Translations under genes and position numbers: made by a program
Part shown: positions 43,909 to 54,911 of the stretch, in pieces
How positions within the stretch are numbered: the stretch's first letter is position 1
How the letters are laid out: each line of letters starts with the position of its first letter
Assembly (NCBI GenBank): GCA_034766995.1
Contig: CM068315.1
Span: 18,874,010 to 18,938,009 of the forward strand
Direction: 5' to 3'
Length of the DNA stretch: 64,000 nucleotides
Source: Acanthacorydalis orientalis
Lineage: Eukaryota > Arthropoda > Insecta > Megaloptera > Corydalidae
Notes under the pieces: model-generated
Database searches by the model: none
Told to the model about the DNA's origin: nothing
The model's input: only the letters and a program-made list of their open reading frames with translations

Positions 43909-45600
43909 CACATGAATGTTATATTACTGATAAATTGATTGCAGTCATCATATTTTTTATATTCTTAAAACAAGAACAAAGAGTGCATATCAAATATAAA
44001 TGCTAGAAATTAATTAAAATGAAAGAAGTTTTGTTTGAACAAAAATATTTTTTAATACTGCTTGCTAGAATCAATTATTTTCTTTTTTTTGTTCAATACA
44101 TATTTACTTTGATTTTTTTTCTCGAGCAAATATAAAGATCTGCGATTGTTCTTAACACTGAATACAATTGAACATTGTTTATCGTAGCCAAGGCTCGTTT
44201 CCTATTTTCATTTTAATATTTTTATAGGCAGCGCCTATAAAATGGTCATTAACTCTTATGTTTTATTTATCCTATTTTAGCCACTATAACATATTTCTTA
44301 GGTCCGGATTGCATTTAAAAACTTCACCTATTATGACAATCATTACTAAGGATTATCTTTACTAGGCACATTTCAAGTAAAGTCATAGACGGAACATGTA
44401 CGTACACATATGCAATCACATACATACACATACATACACACACATACACAACACACACGAGTACTGAGTTAAGCGAGTAAGCAAGCAACCGGGAAGATAG
44501 CATAAAGTCACAAAGACAAAGTGTTTGTAATACACTTTACATGAACAAAACAACAATTGTACACCCGAATAAACTAGAATGGAAGTCGTTCCGAGCGCGG
44601 AAGTGCCAATCTCGACGTGGACGAGACAGAGACGGGTGCGTGCGGCAACGCGAGCGCGCGAAAGAGACACGCGTATCGTTAGAGGGGTTGTTTTAATGAC
44701 ATCGCCTCAAGCTAAGACACAGAACTTAGACATGAAAAGGGTAGGATTGATAAGGTTACGGCGGGTAGGCGGAAACGGCTTTGATGCAATAATGTTAAGA
44801 CGTTGCTGCGGCGACGACTACGACGACGACGAACATTTCTCAAGAAATAGTCAGGAAATCTGGTCGTGCAGCGGTGACGGCGGCGCTCGGGCTTTGTTTT
44901 ATGGACGGGCCCGTCGTTGCCATCGGGGGTGGATTTAATTTCTTGTTGTATTGACGACTATGCGGAATGAAGAATCGTGTTTACGTACGTCGACGGTGGT
45001 AACGGGATGAATGTCTGCGGATGGATGGATGGATATGCGCGCGACGACGTACAACTATCGTAGCTATGTACATGGATAGAAACAGTTTATGTGCGGCAAG
45101 TACAGCAGTAACCGCAAGTCGAGTGAGATCTGTTTATTCTCATGAAGTACAGCGCATGATGCCGCCTCGATGACTTATGCCGATCGAATGAAATCAAAGA
45201 AAATACTCTACTACTCTCGTTATTTGATTATTATCTGTGCATTTTATTAAGGAAGTGGCGTGGATCTTAAAAATGTATTTGTTTCTAAATATTCTTTCTG
45301 TATTATTTTTTTCAAAACAAGATTACCGTTTTGTACAAAAGTTTGTTCGGCATGTCATTTATGTAATGAAAATATGTTAATTACATTATTCGATAAAATT
45401 ATTAAATATACTTTTTTATATAGCAGCATGAATTGACTGTGAAAATGAAAAAAAAACAAACCACGAAGATTCACTAACGAATTAAATTTCGCCCGCTGTG
45501 TAGCATTGCGATACTAAAACATATTGAGTTCAATCAATACGGCAAAGCACAATGTCACAAACGCGTCTTTAATTCGATATCTATCCGTTAAAAAAAGCTA
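43909..45600. other. AT-rich then CpG-rich single-copy DNA (about 44560-45200)
   Basis: CA-rich run at 44420-44460, then CpG-rich DNA with GACGACGAC repeats near 44810. The 119-codon plus frame 44579-44938 and its antisense neighbour have no recognisable domain. This could be a promoter-type island. Confidence 0.4.
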
Positions 45601-46620
45601 CGTCCGAGCACGGCGGCCAACTCGCTTCGATTAATGGACGGATCGACGCGATTAATTGCCCGCCACTCTATTATATCACACTTTTCCGGGTGAACGCTTC
45701 GCCGCAACTTAAATGTCACAACAATGTCAATAACGGTTCAAGTTTCGATTCATTTGTAAACAACTAATGCCGGATGACTGCGCTATTAATTCGCTCGGCA
45801 ATAAGTTAGGGGCCGGGCGGACGGGCGGAGCCGCTCGCAGCGACCGAAATACAAATTAATTAATCGCCGGCCGTGAACATAAACGACCGCCATCTTAATC
45901 AATAACCACAACACACGGACACATTCAAAATGGGAGAGCCGCAAGTCATACATTCTCTGTGCAGCTCGGCGTCGGTCCGTTCCTCGCGATACACGGCGCG
46001 GCCGCCACGCCGACCACCGACATCGCCGGTGTTCCCGAGGGCGCGCATCTGCGAGTGCACGCCGGCAGAACGGCGGCGGCGGCGACGCTTGCGGACGCCC
46101 TCCGTCGCCTCGAGGATCGGAGTCGATAGCGCCGGCCGGCATACACACGTACGATAAAAAAAGACAACACGTGTGACTACAACGAAACTGGTATTCGGAT
46201 TTTTTTTCATTTCTTTCGAGGTACACGACGGCGCAAAGTGAACACGTTCGAAACACATTCGAAACGCGTTCGATGATTGATTGTCGGATCATTAAAAGCC
46301 GCGATCTGAATAAGCGTCGCTCGAGGAAAAAGGAACGACTCCCACGTTCTAAAGTCCGTTCGACGCGAAAGGCGCAACGCGCAAAACACCGGTTCGAACT
46401 ATTTATTAAGTTCGTCGTTTTCCACACCTGTCTACAGAGAAATCAGACTATTCGAGATATTTCTGTCAAACTGACAAAACAACTCGTCTATACGGAAACT
46501 GTTAACAAGCATAACTTTCGCATGAGAGAATTTGTAGAATCTTCATGTCATATAATAGAAATGATCTCTACAACGGAAGATGTGGAGGTGGCTCGAAAGT
46601 TTCGTCTCTTGTTGTAACGA
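45600..46620. other. CpG-rich block with long but unconvincing open frames
   Basis: Minus-strand 45786-46427 is open for 213 codons, the longest frame not caused by TA repeats. Its Arg/Cys/Ala-rich translation shows no domain, and three other frames are open over the same DNA, as expected by chance in GC-rich sequence. Confidence 0.4.
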
Positions 46621-48312
46621 TTGCAGGTCTATTCTCTAATAAATATTCGCGAAACCAACGATTTCTTAAAGCTTAAATCGATTAGAGATCTATTATCATA
46701 GAAAGTAGATGTCATGTAGACGAACAAAAAGACGAATATGTATCAAGGAATGTCCAATTCAAATAAAAATTGTGTTAGTGGAAAGTCACGCGGTAGAAGT
46801 GAAACTTCTGTGCTATAAGGGTATAAGAGTAAAATATGATTATTATTAATTTTTGTGAAAAACTATTCTCTGTTCAATGAAAATATTAAATTTTATTCCA
46901 TTTCCATATCTCCATATCACAAAAATGATACAACTGGCTTGTAATAACTAAAATACAAAATTAAAACTCTGGATTGTACGCGCTCGAGATAACTTGAGAA
47001 TACTGTATCAATTCTAGTTCGTTATTGTGTTAGTGTAAACCTTTTTTTAGAAAAGATAAGTTGTAATTCTTTTTATATTTAATAAAAAATTCTCAATTAA
47101 TTACTAAGTTGCCGCGAAAATGCTAGTGTTTTGATGTTTGGCAGCTAATCACCGTATTTAATATTTGACCGCTATGAACAATATTTTGAAGACCGATTTT
47201 GCAAATGTAACACATTCCATTGATTTTATAAAGAGTTACGCTTGTCGGTGATGAGAAAACGTGCTCTGAAAGTCGTTAATTTTTAAATTACTAATTTTAA
47301 ATTTGGAATAAACATTGTTTCAAAGTAAAAATAACATGTTGACTTGTAGGTTTAATATTTACACATTTTTCTATTACTGAACCATCATTTTTGTCAGCAT
47401 CAAATTTAGCTTTCACTTTTATACTTTCGTGTAGAAAACCTGTTTAACTGTTTGTTCGGAGAATTCAAACTGTTATTCGTGCATCCGACAACGCAACATT
47501 TTTTTCCAGGTTTTTTTGTCCAGATATTTCAAAAAACTAACTACTGCAGTGCAACGCAAATAACTCTATTGCAATTTTCGAGTTTGCAAGTGTCAAGTGC
47601 AAGTTTACAAGTGTCAAATCAGTGAGCCCGTAGCGTTTCTACTAGCGCACACAAAACAAAGTATATACAGTGTATACTATAAACAGTACATTCCGAAAAA
47701 TGTGTTTACAGTAAAATAGGATGATGTTCACATACAATAATAATGTTATTATTCATGATCAGTGTTTATAGTATATGACACACGGGTACTTCCGGGGTCG
47801 AAAGTTACTAATTTACCACCGCGAACGCTAGCATCGCATTTCTCCTACATTCCTATGACAACTAAATTTTCATAACGCGTTGAGACATTACAGATTTTGT
47901 GAGGCGTGTGAACGGGTTTACCCTCGCTATAAAAGTTTCACTCCAATAACAATAATAACAATCGAACAACCATGCACAAGCACTTCAACGTTTGTTATTT
48001 TCATTCGTTGTAATTCATTATCGCCGCCCGAAAGTCTCGTCTCGAGCTTATTTTCATGAAGGACGAACATAGGATCAGAACAACGACGTCGGCTCGGTCC
48101 GGCAGGCGCTCATCCATAAGACTTCTCTTTGTCAATCCGACGCTGTTAATTTCCTGATGTATCCGCCAGAACCCCATCCGACTAGCTTGCATTCTCTCCA
48201 GTCTTAGGTTCAACTGACACCCTTGCAAAATATAAGCTTGATCTCGGATAATGACCCTCGAGCAACACAGTATTAAGTACTTATTCTTAAGTGCGTGTCC
48301 GTGTGTTTTCTC
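46621..48312. other. AT-rich single-copy DNA
   Basis: Nothing recognised except an imperfect inverted repeat: TGTATACTATAAACAGTA at 47671 against CAGTGTTTATAGTATA at 47759. A CpG-richer patch is at 48010-48250. Confidence 0.4.
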
Positions 48313-48317
48313 ATATA

Positions 48318-48374
<57 letters not shown>
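48313..48374. repeat. (TA)n microsatellite
   Basis: Pure TA with one TGTA interruption. Confidence 0.97.
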
Positions 48375-48376
<2 letters not shown>

Positions 48377-49860
48377 TGGCGGGTATTCTCAGCAGCGGCC
48401 TCCGCAGCCATTGTAACGATGATATCGGCATTTTCCCGTTCCAAACGGAATTCTATTGGAAGGCGGACTGCGATAAATCCGTGTATTGATAAATTTAAAC
48501 AACTCACACACATACGACGTATAAATTATATTTTATACTTTGTATATAACCCATCAAAATTGACAGGAAAATAGAAAGAAAAAAACCTGTTTATTATGTT
48601 TATTTTTACAATATAATATATTTAAACATAAAAAATACCTAACAACGAAACAAACTTCAAGCCTATGAGCCGACAAAGCAAATATTTCTTGTCCGCATAG
48701 ACTGCCTTGTGGACAGAGTGACGAGAAATGTGGGTTTTTATTATATAGATTTATGGCACTATCATCGACCAAGTATATCTATTTCTCTATTTCTCGAACA
48801 CAGTACAAATGACTATGAAACAAACGTTAGGAGTGAATTCATAAAAAAAGTTTTTTTTAAAAAAAAACGCGATTAAAATTAGAACTTTTTTGAAAATTTG
48901 GTCGGCTCTTGTCGCTTATCGACCAAGTTTAAACAATTTCATATGTGATCGTAGCTGTATATTTTGACTATTCTCTTTTCATTGGCTTCATCCCTCTTGA
49001 ATTGCGCAAGTATGCTACTGAGTATAATTACTAATCGTCGACGACAGAACAAAAGTGTATTGTTTTTCAAGCGAAATCGCCTGTGGAACATTTTTGGAAA
49101 AAGATTTATGTCTATGTCTGGCGTCGATTCGAAATGTCGCCAACGAGATATCGCCGCACGTAGACAGACAGACACGAATCGCGCCCCGGTTCATGAAGAA
49201 TCGGTCGCTGTAAATAAATAAAGAACGAAATTATATTACACGCGAAAAAACAAACTACACACATTTGTTCCGCGTATTATTTCAGTAAAAAAGCGACGCC
49301 GAACGACTTGCACTCCAGCGAGAGAGACAGCGATCGCGGCGATGGCGTCGAAGCCAACGACGCCGAGCAGCGTCCGTATAAGTCGCACGCGCGCCGTCCG
49401 TCCGTCACGGCGGCTCGCTTCGCGCGTCCTGTGTGCATTTCTCCAGCGCCACGGGGGTGTGTATGATCGTCGGTCATCAATCTCAGAGCCGTGGTGGCCG
49501 TGGCCGTCCGTACTACCTCCGACGCCGCCACGGTCTGTTCTGATGAATGTCGCACATTCCGACGCATCGGGCAAAGATACACACGACGACCACACACACA
49601 CACACACGCAGCACTCGCACATGTGCGGATACGAACGCACGCACACAGCGTCGACACAAATGTGATAATATGTATTGTGGGCACTGACACGATGCAATGG
49701 ATTCACTCATTCTCGTCGTGCGCGTTTTTTCTCGGCATGTTTTTTCTTTCGAATGCGAGAAAACAACTCTCCGATGACTGATCTTTTTCTTGTATCTTTT
49801 AGATTCAATAAAAACGTACAGACAATAAATACGTTCGTCCGACCACTTCAACTATATATA
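48375..49860. other. single-copy DNA with CpG-rich block (about 49080-49680)
   Basis: Four or more overlapping open frames on both strands (for example 49236-49706 minus, 49342-49665 plus) and a CA run at 49590-49610. No domain seen; no coding call. Confidence 0.4.
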
Positions 49861-51033
49861 AACACTTTAATGCGTGTCGTATGAGAGGGAAAATTGGCGG
49901 CTACACTTAATAACATTAAAGGAGTTGTTAAAAACAAAATAATGTAATTGCGATTGTGCCTCTTTTTATGTAACAAAATAATTTAAAAAAACGAGCAAAA
50001 GATACTCAAATGTGCGTAGAGAAATTCATTGATGAAATTAACAGCATTACTACATGTTGAATCCACTATATCTTCCAATGAAAATCATTGAGCATAAATT
50101 AACGAACAAAAAAACAGTAAAAACGTCACTCTTTATCGAAAATCACTTTTATATTTCAAACAAATGTAGAGAAACATGGAGAGGTTTGACCATATTTTCA
50201 AATAAAACATTTTTTGCACGGGAATTAAATGTGAAATATTAATTGAATACCATGCTTAATACATATAAATTTTTAGAATATTTTTAATTCGAACGAAAAA
50301 AATTAATTAATGTTTTTAGAAGTAAAAAAAATTGAATCAAACCCCCTGCTGAAGACTAATAATTATACATTTATTTGATTACATATTCAAATGACATTAT
50401 TAACAGGGTAATTCCGATTTTTTTTGCACGAATTTACGATGTTTTAGATCGGCCAATGGGAAATAAGGAGATTTGTAGAAACAATATAAGGACCGTTCCT
50501 GGAGGCGAAGGTCGCCCCGACAACAGCCTCAGTCGACGTATGTGTGTGGATAATCTTCATGTAGCTCGGTAAAACAATCGCGCAGTTCGTGCTCATATCC
50601 AGGAAACGTGGGGTAATTCCAATTTTGAAAATTTATTTATTCAAAGGTATGGGAAAACCCTGCCTTTATTCAAAAGGATCAGCCCCATTAAGTTACATGT
50701 ACTATTCTGTATCAAATCCAAAGACATATTAATTTATTATATTGCAAACTAATGGCTTGAACCGTTAGTATTCATTTATGTTAGTATGACAAAAAAAATA
50801 TACTGTATATTACTTGGAATTCCTCCAGAAATCATATATAAATCGGCCACGCTATATGAAATACAAGTCATGAAGTAACAAGCCATGAAGTCACAAGTTT
50901 CAGCAAGTCAGTATCCCAGATCACACCGTTAGTTTTAAATTATAACCCTTGTATTCACTGTCAAAATAAAGGTAAAATCACAAAAAAAACATACTCCTTT
51001 TCATTAATTTAAAAAGGAAACAAGTTCTCAGTC
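49861..51033. other. AT-rich DNA, nothing firmly recognised
   Basis: GGGTAATTCCRATTTT occurs at about 50406 and 50612. A stretch from about 50778 to 50985 resembles LTR-type layout (TGTTAG start, ATATAAAT, AATAAA) but lacks a matching duplication. Confidence 0.35.
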
Positions 51034-51084
51034 CTTAGTGCATCACTAAGTCGGTAGTGTTCTCCCACTTAGTGATGCACTAAG
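51034..51084. repeat. 18-bp inverted repeat with self-symmetric arms
   Basis: CTTAGTGCATCACTAAGT at 51034-51051 pairs perfectly with ACTTAGTGATGCACTAAG at 51067-51084; loop 15 nt. Each arm is itself nearly palindromic (CTTAGTG-CAT-CACTAAG). Confidence 0.88.
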
Positions 51085-51104
51085 CAAAGAAACACCTCCC
51101 GAGT

Positions 51105-52078
51105 TACGGGATGTTTGACCATAGCTATGAAATGTTTGACCCTAGTCTTAAAAGAACCACTGAAATATCAAATAATAGAGTATTCTTTTGCTTTATTGTA
51201 TTATAAACTTATTCATGCAACTAGTATAAACAAATACTTGTTAAATAATAATATGGCTCCACCAATATATCATTATAAACAACATATTAAGTGCGAGTCT
51301 CTGTGAAGTAAGATATCTGACTTTTTTACGTATTGTCCTAGGGTTTTTCGGTCAATTCCGAATTCATGAGATGCTTTATAAACAGTTTCTTTATTTTCCA
51401 GAACGAAATGAGCTACTTATTTAATGGCAGATAGTTCAACTTTTTGTTTGGTTGGGATTTTAGGCTCGTGAAAAATATAATTCTGAAATCTGTAAATATG
51501 ATACGAAAATGTTGGTATAAATGATTATAGGATGTTAAGAAAAGACTATAGTATAAAAATAAAAAATAAGTCTGATGATAAGCTCGAAAAACTTTTTCAT
51601 TGAATAAATATACAGTGCTCCATATTGTACCACAACAACTGGGGATCCTTGTTGCGGTACGAGAAGAATCGTCTGTAGAATAGATACGCCCATTTAAAGT
51701 GCTCCGGAATTCGTTATTCGGTACCCCTTCATTACAGTCAGCCATATAGAGTAAAAGCGCAAGAGTGGGAAAATACATCGTTGCACTACCACAGTTTTGG
51801 GAATGACAGGGAGCACTGTATTATTCATTTGTAGATTAAGTAATTCGATAAATCACAATTTCCAAAACAAAGTCAGTCATTTTTGCGAAACCATCTCCAA
51901 TAACCCGAGAAAAAATATAATACATTATTTTTCGAACAAAAAATCACAAAGAATTACATATAACCTGTATTTACACTAAATTGTGTGAAATAATTGACTT
52001 CGTGATAATGTAATGTCAAATTAACTTGACATTGACAGTGAAACTGTAGGGTCAAAATTAAGGTCAAACCTCCCGAGT
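51105..52078 (-). mobile_element. pogo-like element remnant
   Basis: The left CGGGATGTTTGACC with a following TTTGACCCTA matches the complement of the right, CTCGGGAGGTTTGACC then TTTTGACCCTA. TA-like borders. The minus-strand interior at about 51310-51450 reads ENKETVYKASHEFGIDRKTL, a pipsqueak-type HTH found at pogo/Tigger transposase N-termini, with damage. Most coding sequence is gone. It carries a nested MITE at 51613-51818. Boundaries are approximate. Confidence 0.55.
51613..51818. mobile_element. 206-bp MITE, CAGTG ends, TA duplication
   Basis: Left CAGTGCTCCATATTGTACC; complement of right CAGTGCTCCCTGTCATTCC. TA on both sides (51611-51612, 51819-51820). CAGT-starting ends with TA fit pogo/Tigger-type MITEs. 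No coding capacity. Confidence 0.75.
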
Positions 52079-53421
52079 AATGCAATTTCGACACACATAA
52101 AAAATGTACATAAACAGCACTTTTTTGATTGAATGAATCTTGAAATCATTAAATAAGAGTGCAACGAATAATAACCCAGGTTAATAACATTTAGATATAT
52201 TTATCTTGTATATATTAGCTTACATAGTAAGCAAAAAATTACAATTTTATAGGTCATGTTTTTCTTTTTGTAATAATTTGTTTCACATGAAGATTACAGA
52301 TTTATCGTTTTGAAAATTACATTTGTGTAATTATATTTTTATGAAAATATTTTTAGAAAATTTTTCACAATGCGTTTAGTCTAGTATTTAAAGTAGGATC
52401 AAACCTTCCCATATTTCCCTACACACGAATATTATTCTGGAACAATTTATAAAAACATATAAAACACATTTTTTAAGTAAAACAAAGAATTGCGCTATCG
52501 ACTTAAATATTTTCTAATTGCTATGCCTCTTTCTAAAAGTGAAACTAAAATTCTGAAATTAAACTTATCAACTAGAAAATGAATTTTTTTTCTTTGAATA
52601 TTGCGGAGTCGGGGAATGAAAATGAATTTAATTACAGAAAGCCACCTGTGAATGCGAAAATAGAACCGAACGATATGCAAAAAATAATTTTAAGAGAAAA
52701 AAAAATCTCTCGTTAAATCTATTATTTTTAAAGCATGTTCATCGATACAAGCACAGTTAATTAGTTCGCTTTATAATGGACATATACTATCGAAATTTCA
52801 AAAAATGTATTTCTCCCCCTGTCCGTCTTAGCGGCAAATGACAGAGATTAACACTGCGATCACTCGGGACAACTTCATCGTTCAAACGTAATGATTTAAT
52901 ACAGAGAACAAGCTCGACGCACACGAGGGCGTAGGGATGTAGCAGAACTGTCAAACAGCACTCGTAAACTTTGCGACGAAATAAAGTCGTTAGAATAAAG
53001 CGCGCGAGCGGGGGCGACGTCGGTCGACGAATGTTACTAAGCTTATCCTGTATCGGCATTCGCGGACATGCGCGACGTCTTAACAATATCTGGATAAACT
53101 CGATTCTCCCCGATATCGTACGCTGTCGGCTGCTGACATAATTCACGGGCGCACGTCGTTGTATACGATTTTTGAGGATTTACGGATATCTGATTGCCGA
53201 TGTTGAAGATTCGCGCAGAGACGTATCGGGAAAATGTAAGTGTGCGTGCGTGCATGCGTATGCATCCATCAGAACGATTCTGTATCGAAAATTCAGTTTT
53301 ACAAATAGAAATATTTACACTTTTGCTTTTAAAACGAACAGGTCGGTACACTAAAGAAATGATCACATAGTTTAGAATGGATTTCACTGTCATTATATAA
53401 AACGAAAAAGATACAACACAG

Positions 53422-53426
<5 letters not shown>
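52079..53426. other. AT-rich then CpG-rich DNA (about 52850-53260)
   Basis: Open frames at 52787-53146 and 53043-53486 (minus) show no domain; the second ends in a TA array. No repeat ends. Confidence 0.4.

Positions 53427-53480
<54 letters not shown>
53427..53480. repeat. (TA)n microsatellite
   Basis: Pure TA then CA. Confidence 0.97.
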
Positions 53481-53489
<9 letters not shown>

Positions 53490-53644
53490 ACTATCTCAAA
53501 CGTAACTGAAATTCTAATTGTTAAGCTTTTGCAACTAAAGTGACAGTAGAGTCACGATATAGTGAACCCTGTATGAAATGAACTACTCTGTAGAGTGAAC
53601 TGACATAACTTTACATTGAATACCCTATATCACAGAAATTAGTA

Positions 53645-54909
53645 TTCGATTGGTGCAAAAATAATTACGGTTTTTAAGTATCGAGTATAAAGACGCATAT
53701 GCCAGTTAAAAATTATATTTATTAATCAAAATAAAGACAATGCACATATTTCTCCCAACGAGAAACAAGTTTATTACTACAAGATCGAATTCTGGAGTCC
53801 TGGAATTAACGAATTCATCGAAAACACTGAGTTGATGATTGATATATAAAAACCTTCTCTCGTAGGAAATTACTCAAATGTTTTAAAAAATGATAATCTG
53901 TCGGAGACAGGTCCGAAGAATAAAATGGGTCAGGTAAGATTTCATAACCCAGTTCTTTTAATTTTTTAAGTCATTTGTGAAATGTGAGGTCGGGCGTTGT
54001 CATGAAAAAGAATTGGTCCTCTTCGATTGACTAATGCTGGCCGTAAACGATACAACTTCTCATGTATTTTTTCAATTTCATGATAATATATTTCTACTGT
54101 TATTGTTTCACCAGAATTTAAGAAGTTGTAGTGGACGATACCATTCTCCAAACAACAAATATCGACCATAATCTTTTTTTCATGAAGCTTCGGTTTAGGA
54201 AACTGTTTTGGTGCTTCTCCTCGGTCTATCCCCTGTGAGGAACGTTTCCGTTTGCTGTAAAGAATCCACTTTTCATCACATGTGACAATGCAATCAAGAA
54301 AGTAATTATTTTGGTTAAGCAGAAGAAGCGCAAAGCATATTTCGTATCGCCGAATTGCTTGATGTTCATTTAAGTCATACGATAACCATGTATTCAGCTT
54401 TTTCGTTTTTCCAATTAGGTTCCAGCGTCGAATAACTGTTGAATGATCAGCATTGAGTTCTTCTGCCACGTTTCAAGTTGTATTTACGTGGATCCACTTC
54501 AATAATGGTTCTTAAATCATTATTGTCCATAGCTGAATGACGTTCACGACCCGATTCATTATCAATGCTTTTGTTTCCATTACAAACTTTTTAGAACCAG
54601 TGTTGAGCTCTACGTTCACTAATTGACTCTTCGCCAAAAAGAAATTTTATATTTCGAGCAGTTTCTGTTGCTTTACGTTCCAATTTAAACTCATATAACC
54701 AAAAAGCGCGAATTTCCTTTTTTCCAGAACTAATTTAAGGACCTATATCCAAAAATACTAAAGAGTAAAAACAATAGACAAGCTGAAATCAGCAGTGGTA
54801 ATTTCATTGCCTATAATGATGTATCACATGACTATAACAAAAGGTAAGTAGAAAAATCAACGCCAAACTTAAAATGATAAAAACCGTAATTACTTTTGCA
54901 CCAACCTAA
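53645..54909 (-). mobile_element. Hsmar1-type mariner, full length
   Basis: Left TTCGATTGGTGCAAAAATAA after TA; right end complement TTAGGTTGGTGCAAAAGTAA before TA (54910-54911). 1265 bp without nested insertions, so it serves as the reference for the other copies in this window. Confidence 0.93.
53900..54715 (-). pseudogene. Hsmar1-type transposase, longest open copy
   Basis: A 167-codon open piece (53966-54469): MAEELNADHSTVIRRWNLIG (second HTH), LNEHQAIRRYEICFALLLLN, CIVTCDEKWILYSKRKRSSQ (first catalytic Asp), then GIDRGEAPKQFPKPKLHEKK and GPILFHDNARPHIS (second Asp). The HTH1 part upstream (about 54490-54715) is frameshifted. Beyond 53966 the third acid region is degraded. Similarity to SETMAR-type mariner domains follows from the motifs. 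Confidence 0.85.
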
Positions 54910-54911
54910 TA

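Noticed and set aside
45786..46427. 213-codon minus-strand frame
   Set aside because: GC-rich DNA with other frames open over it, no domain, biased Arg/Ala/Cys content. Not called as a gene without transcript evidence.
47660..47780. Imperfect inverted repeat around TATACTATAAACAGT
   Set aside because: Short, imperfect and AT-rich; no target duplication. Not enough to call a MITE.
49236..49851. Overlapping frames of 96-156 codons
   Set aside because: Frames on both strands are open at once in CpG/CA-rich sequence, as expected by chance; no recognisable motif.
50778..50990. LTR-like layout with TGTTAG start, ATATAAAT and AATAAA
   Set aside because: No convincing CA-type 3' end and no matching target duplication.
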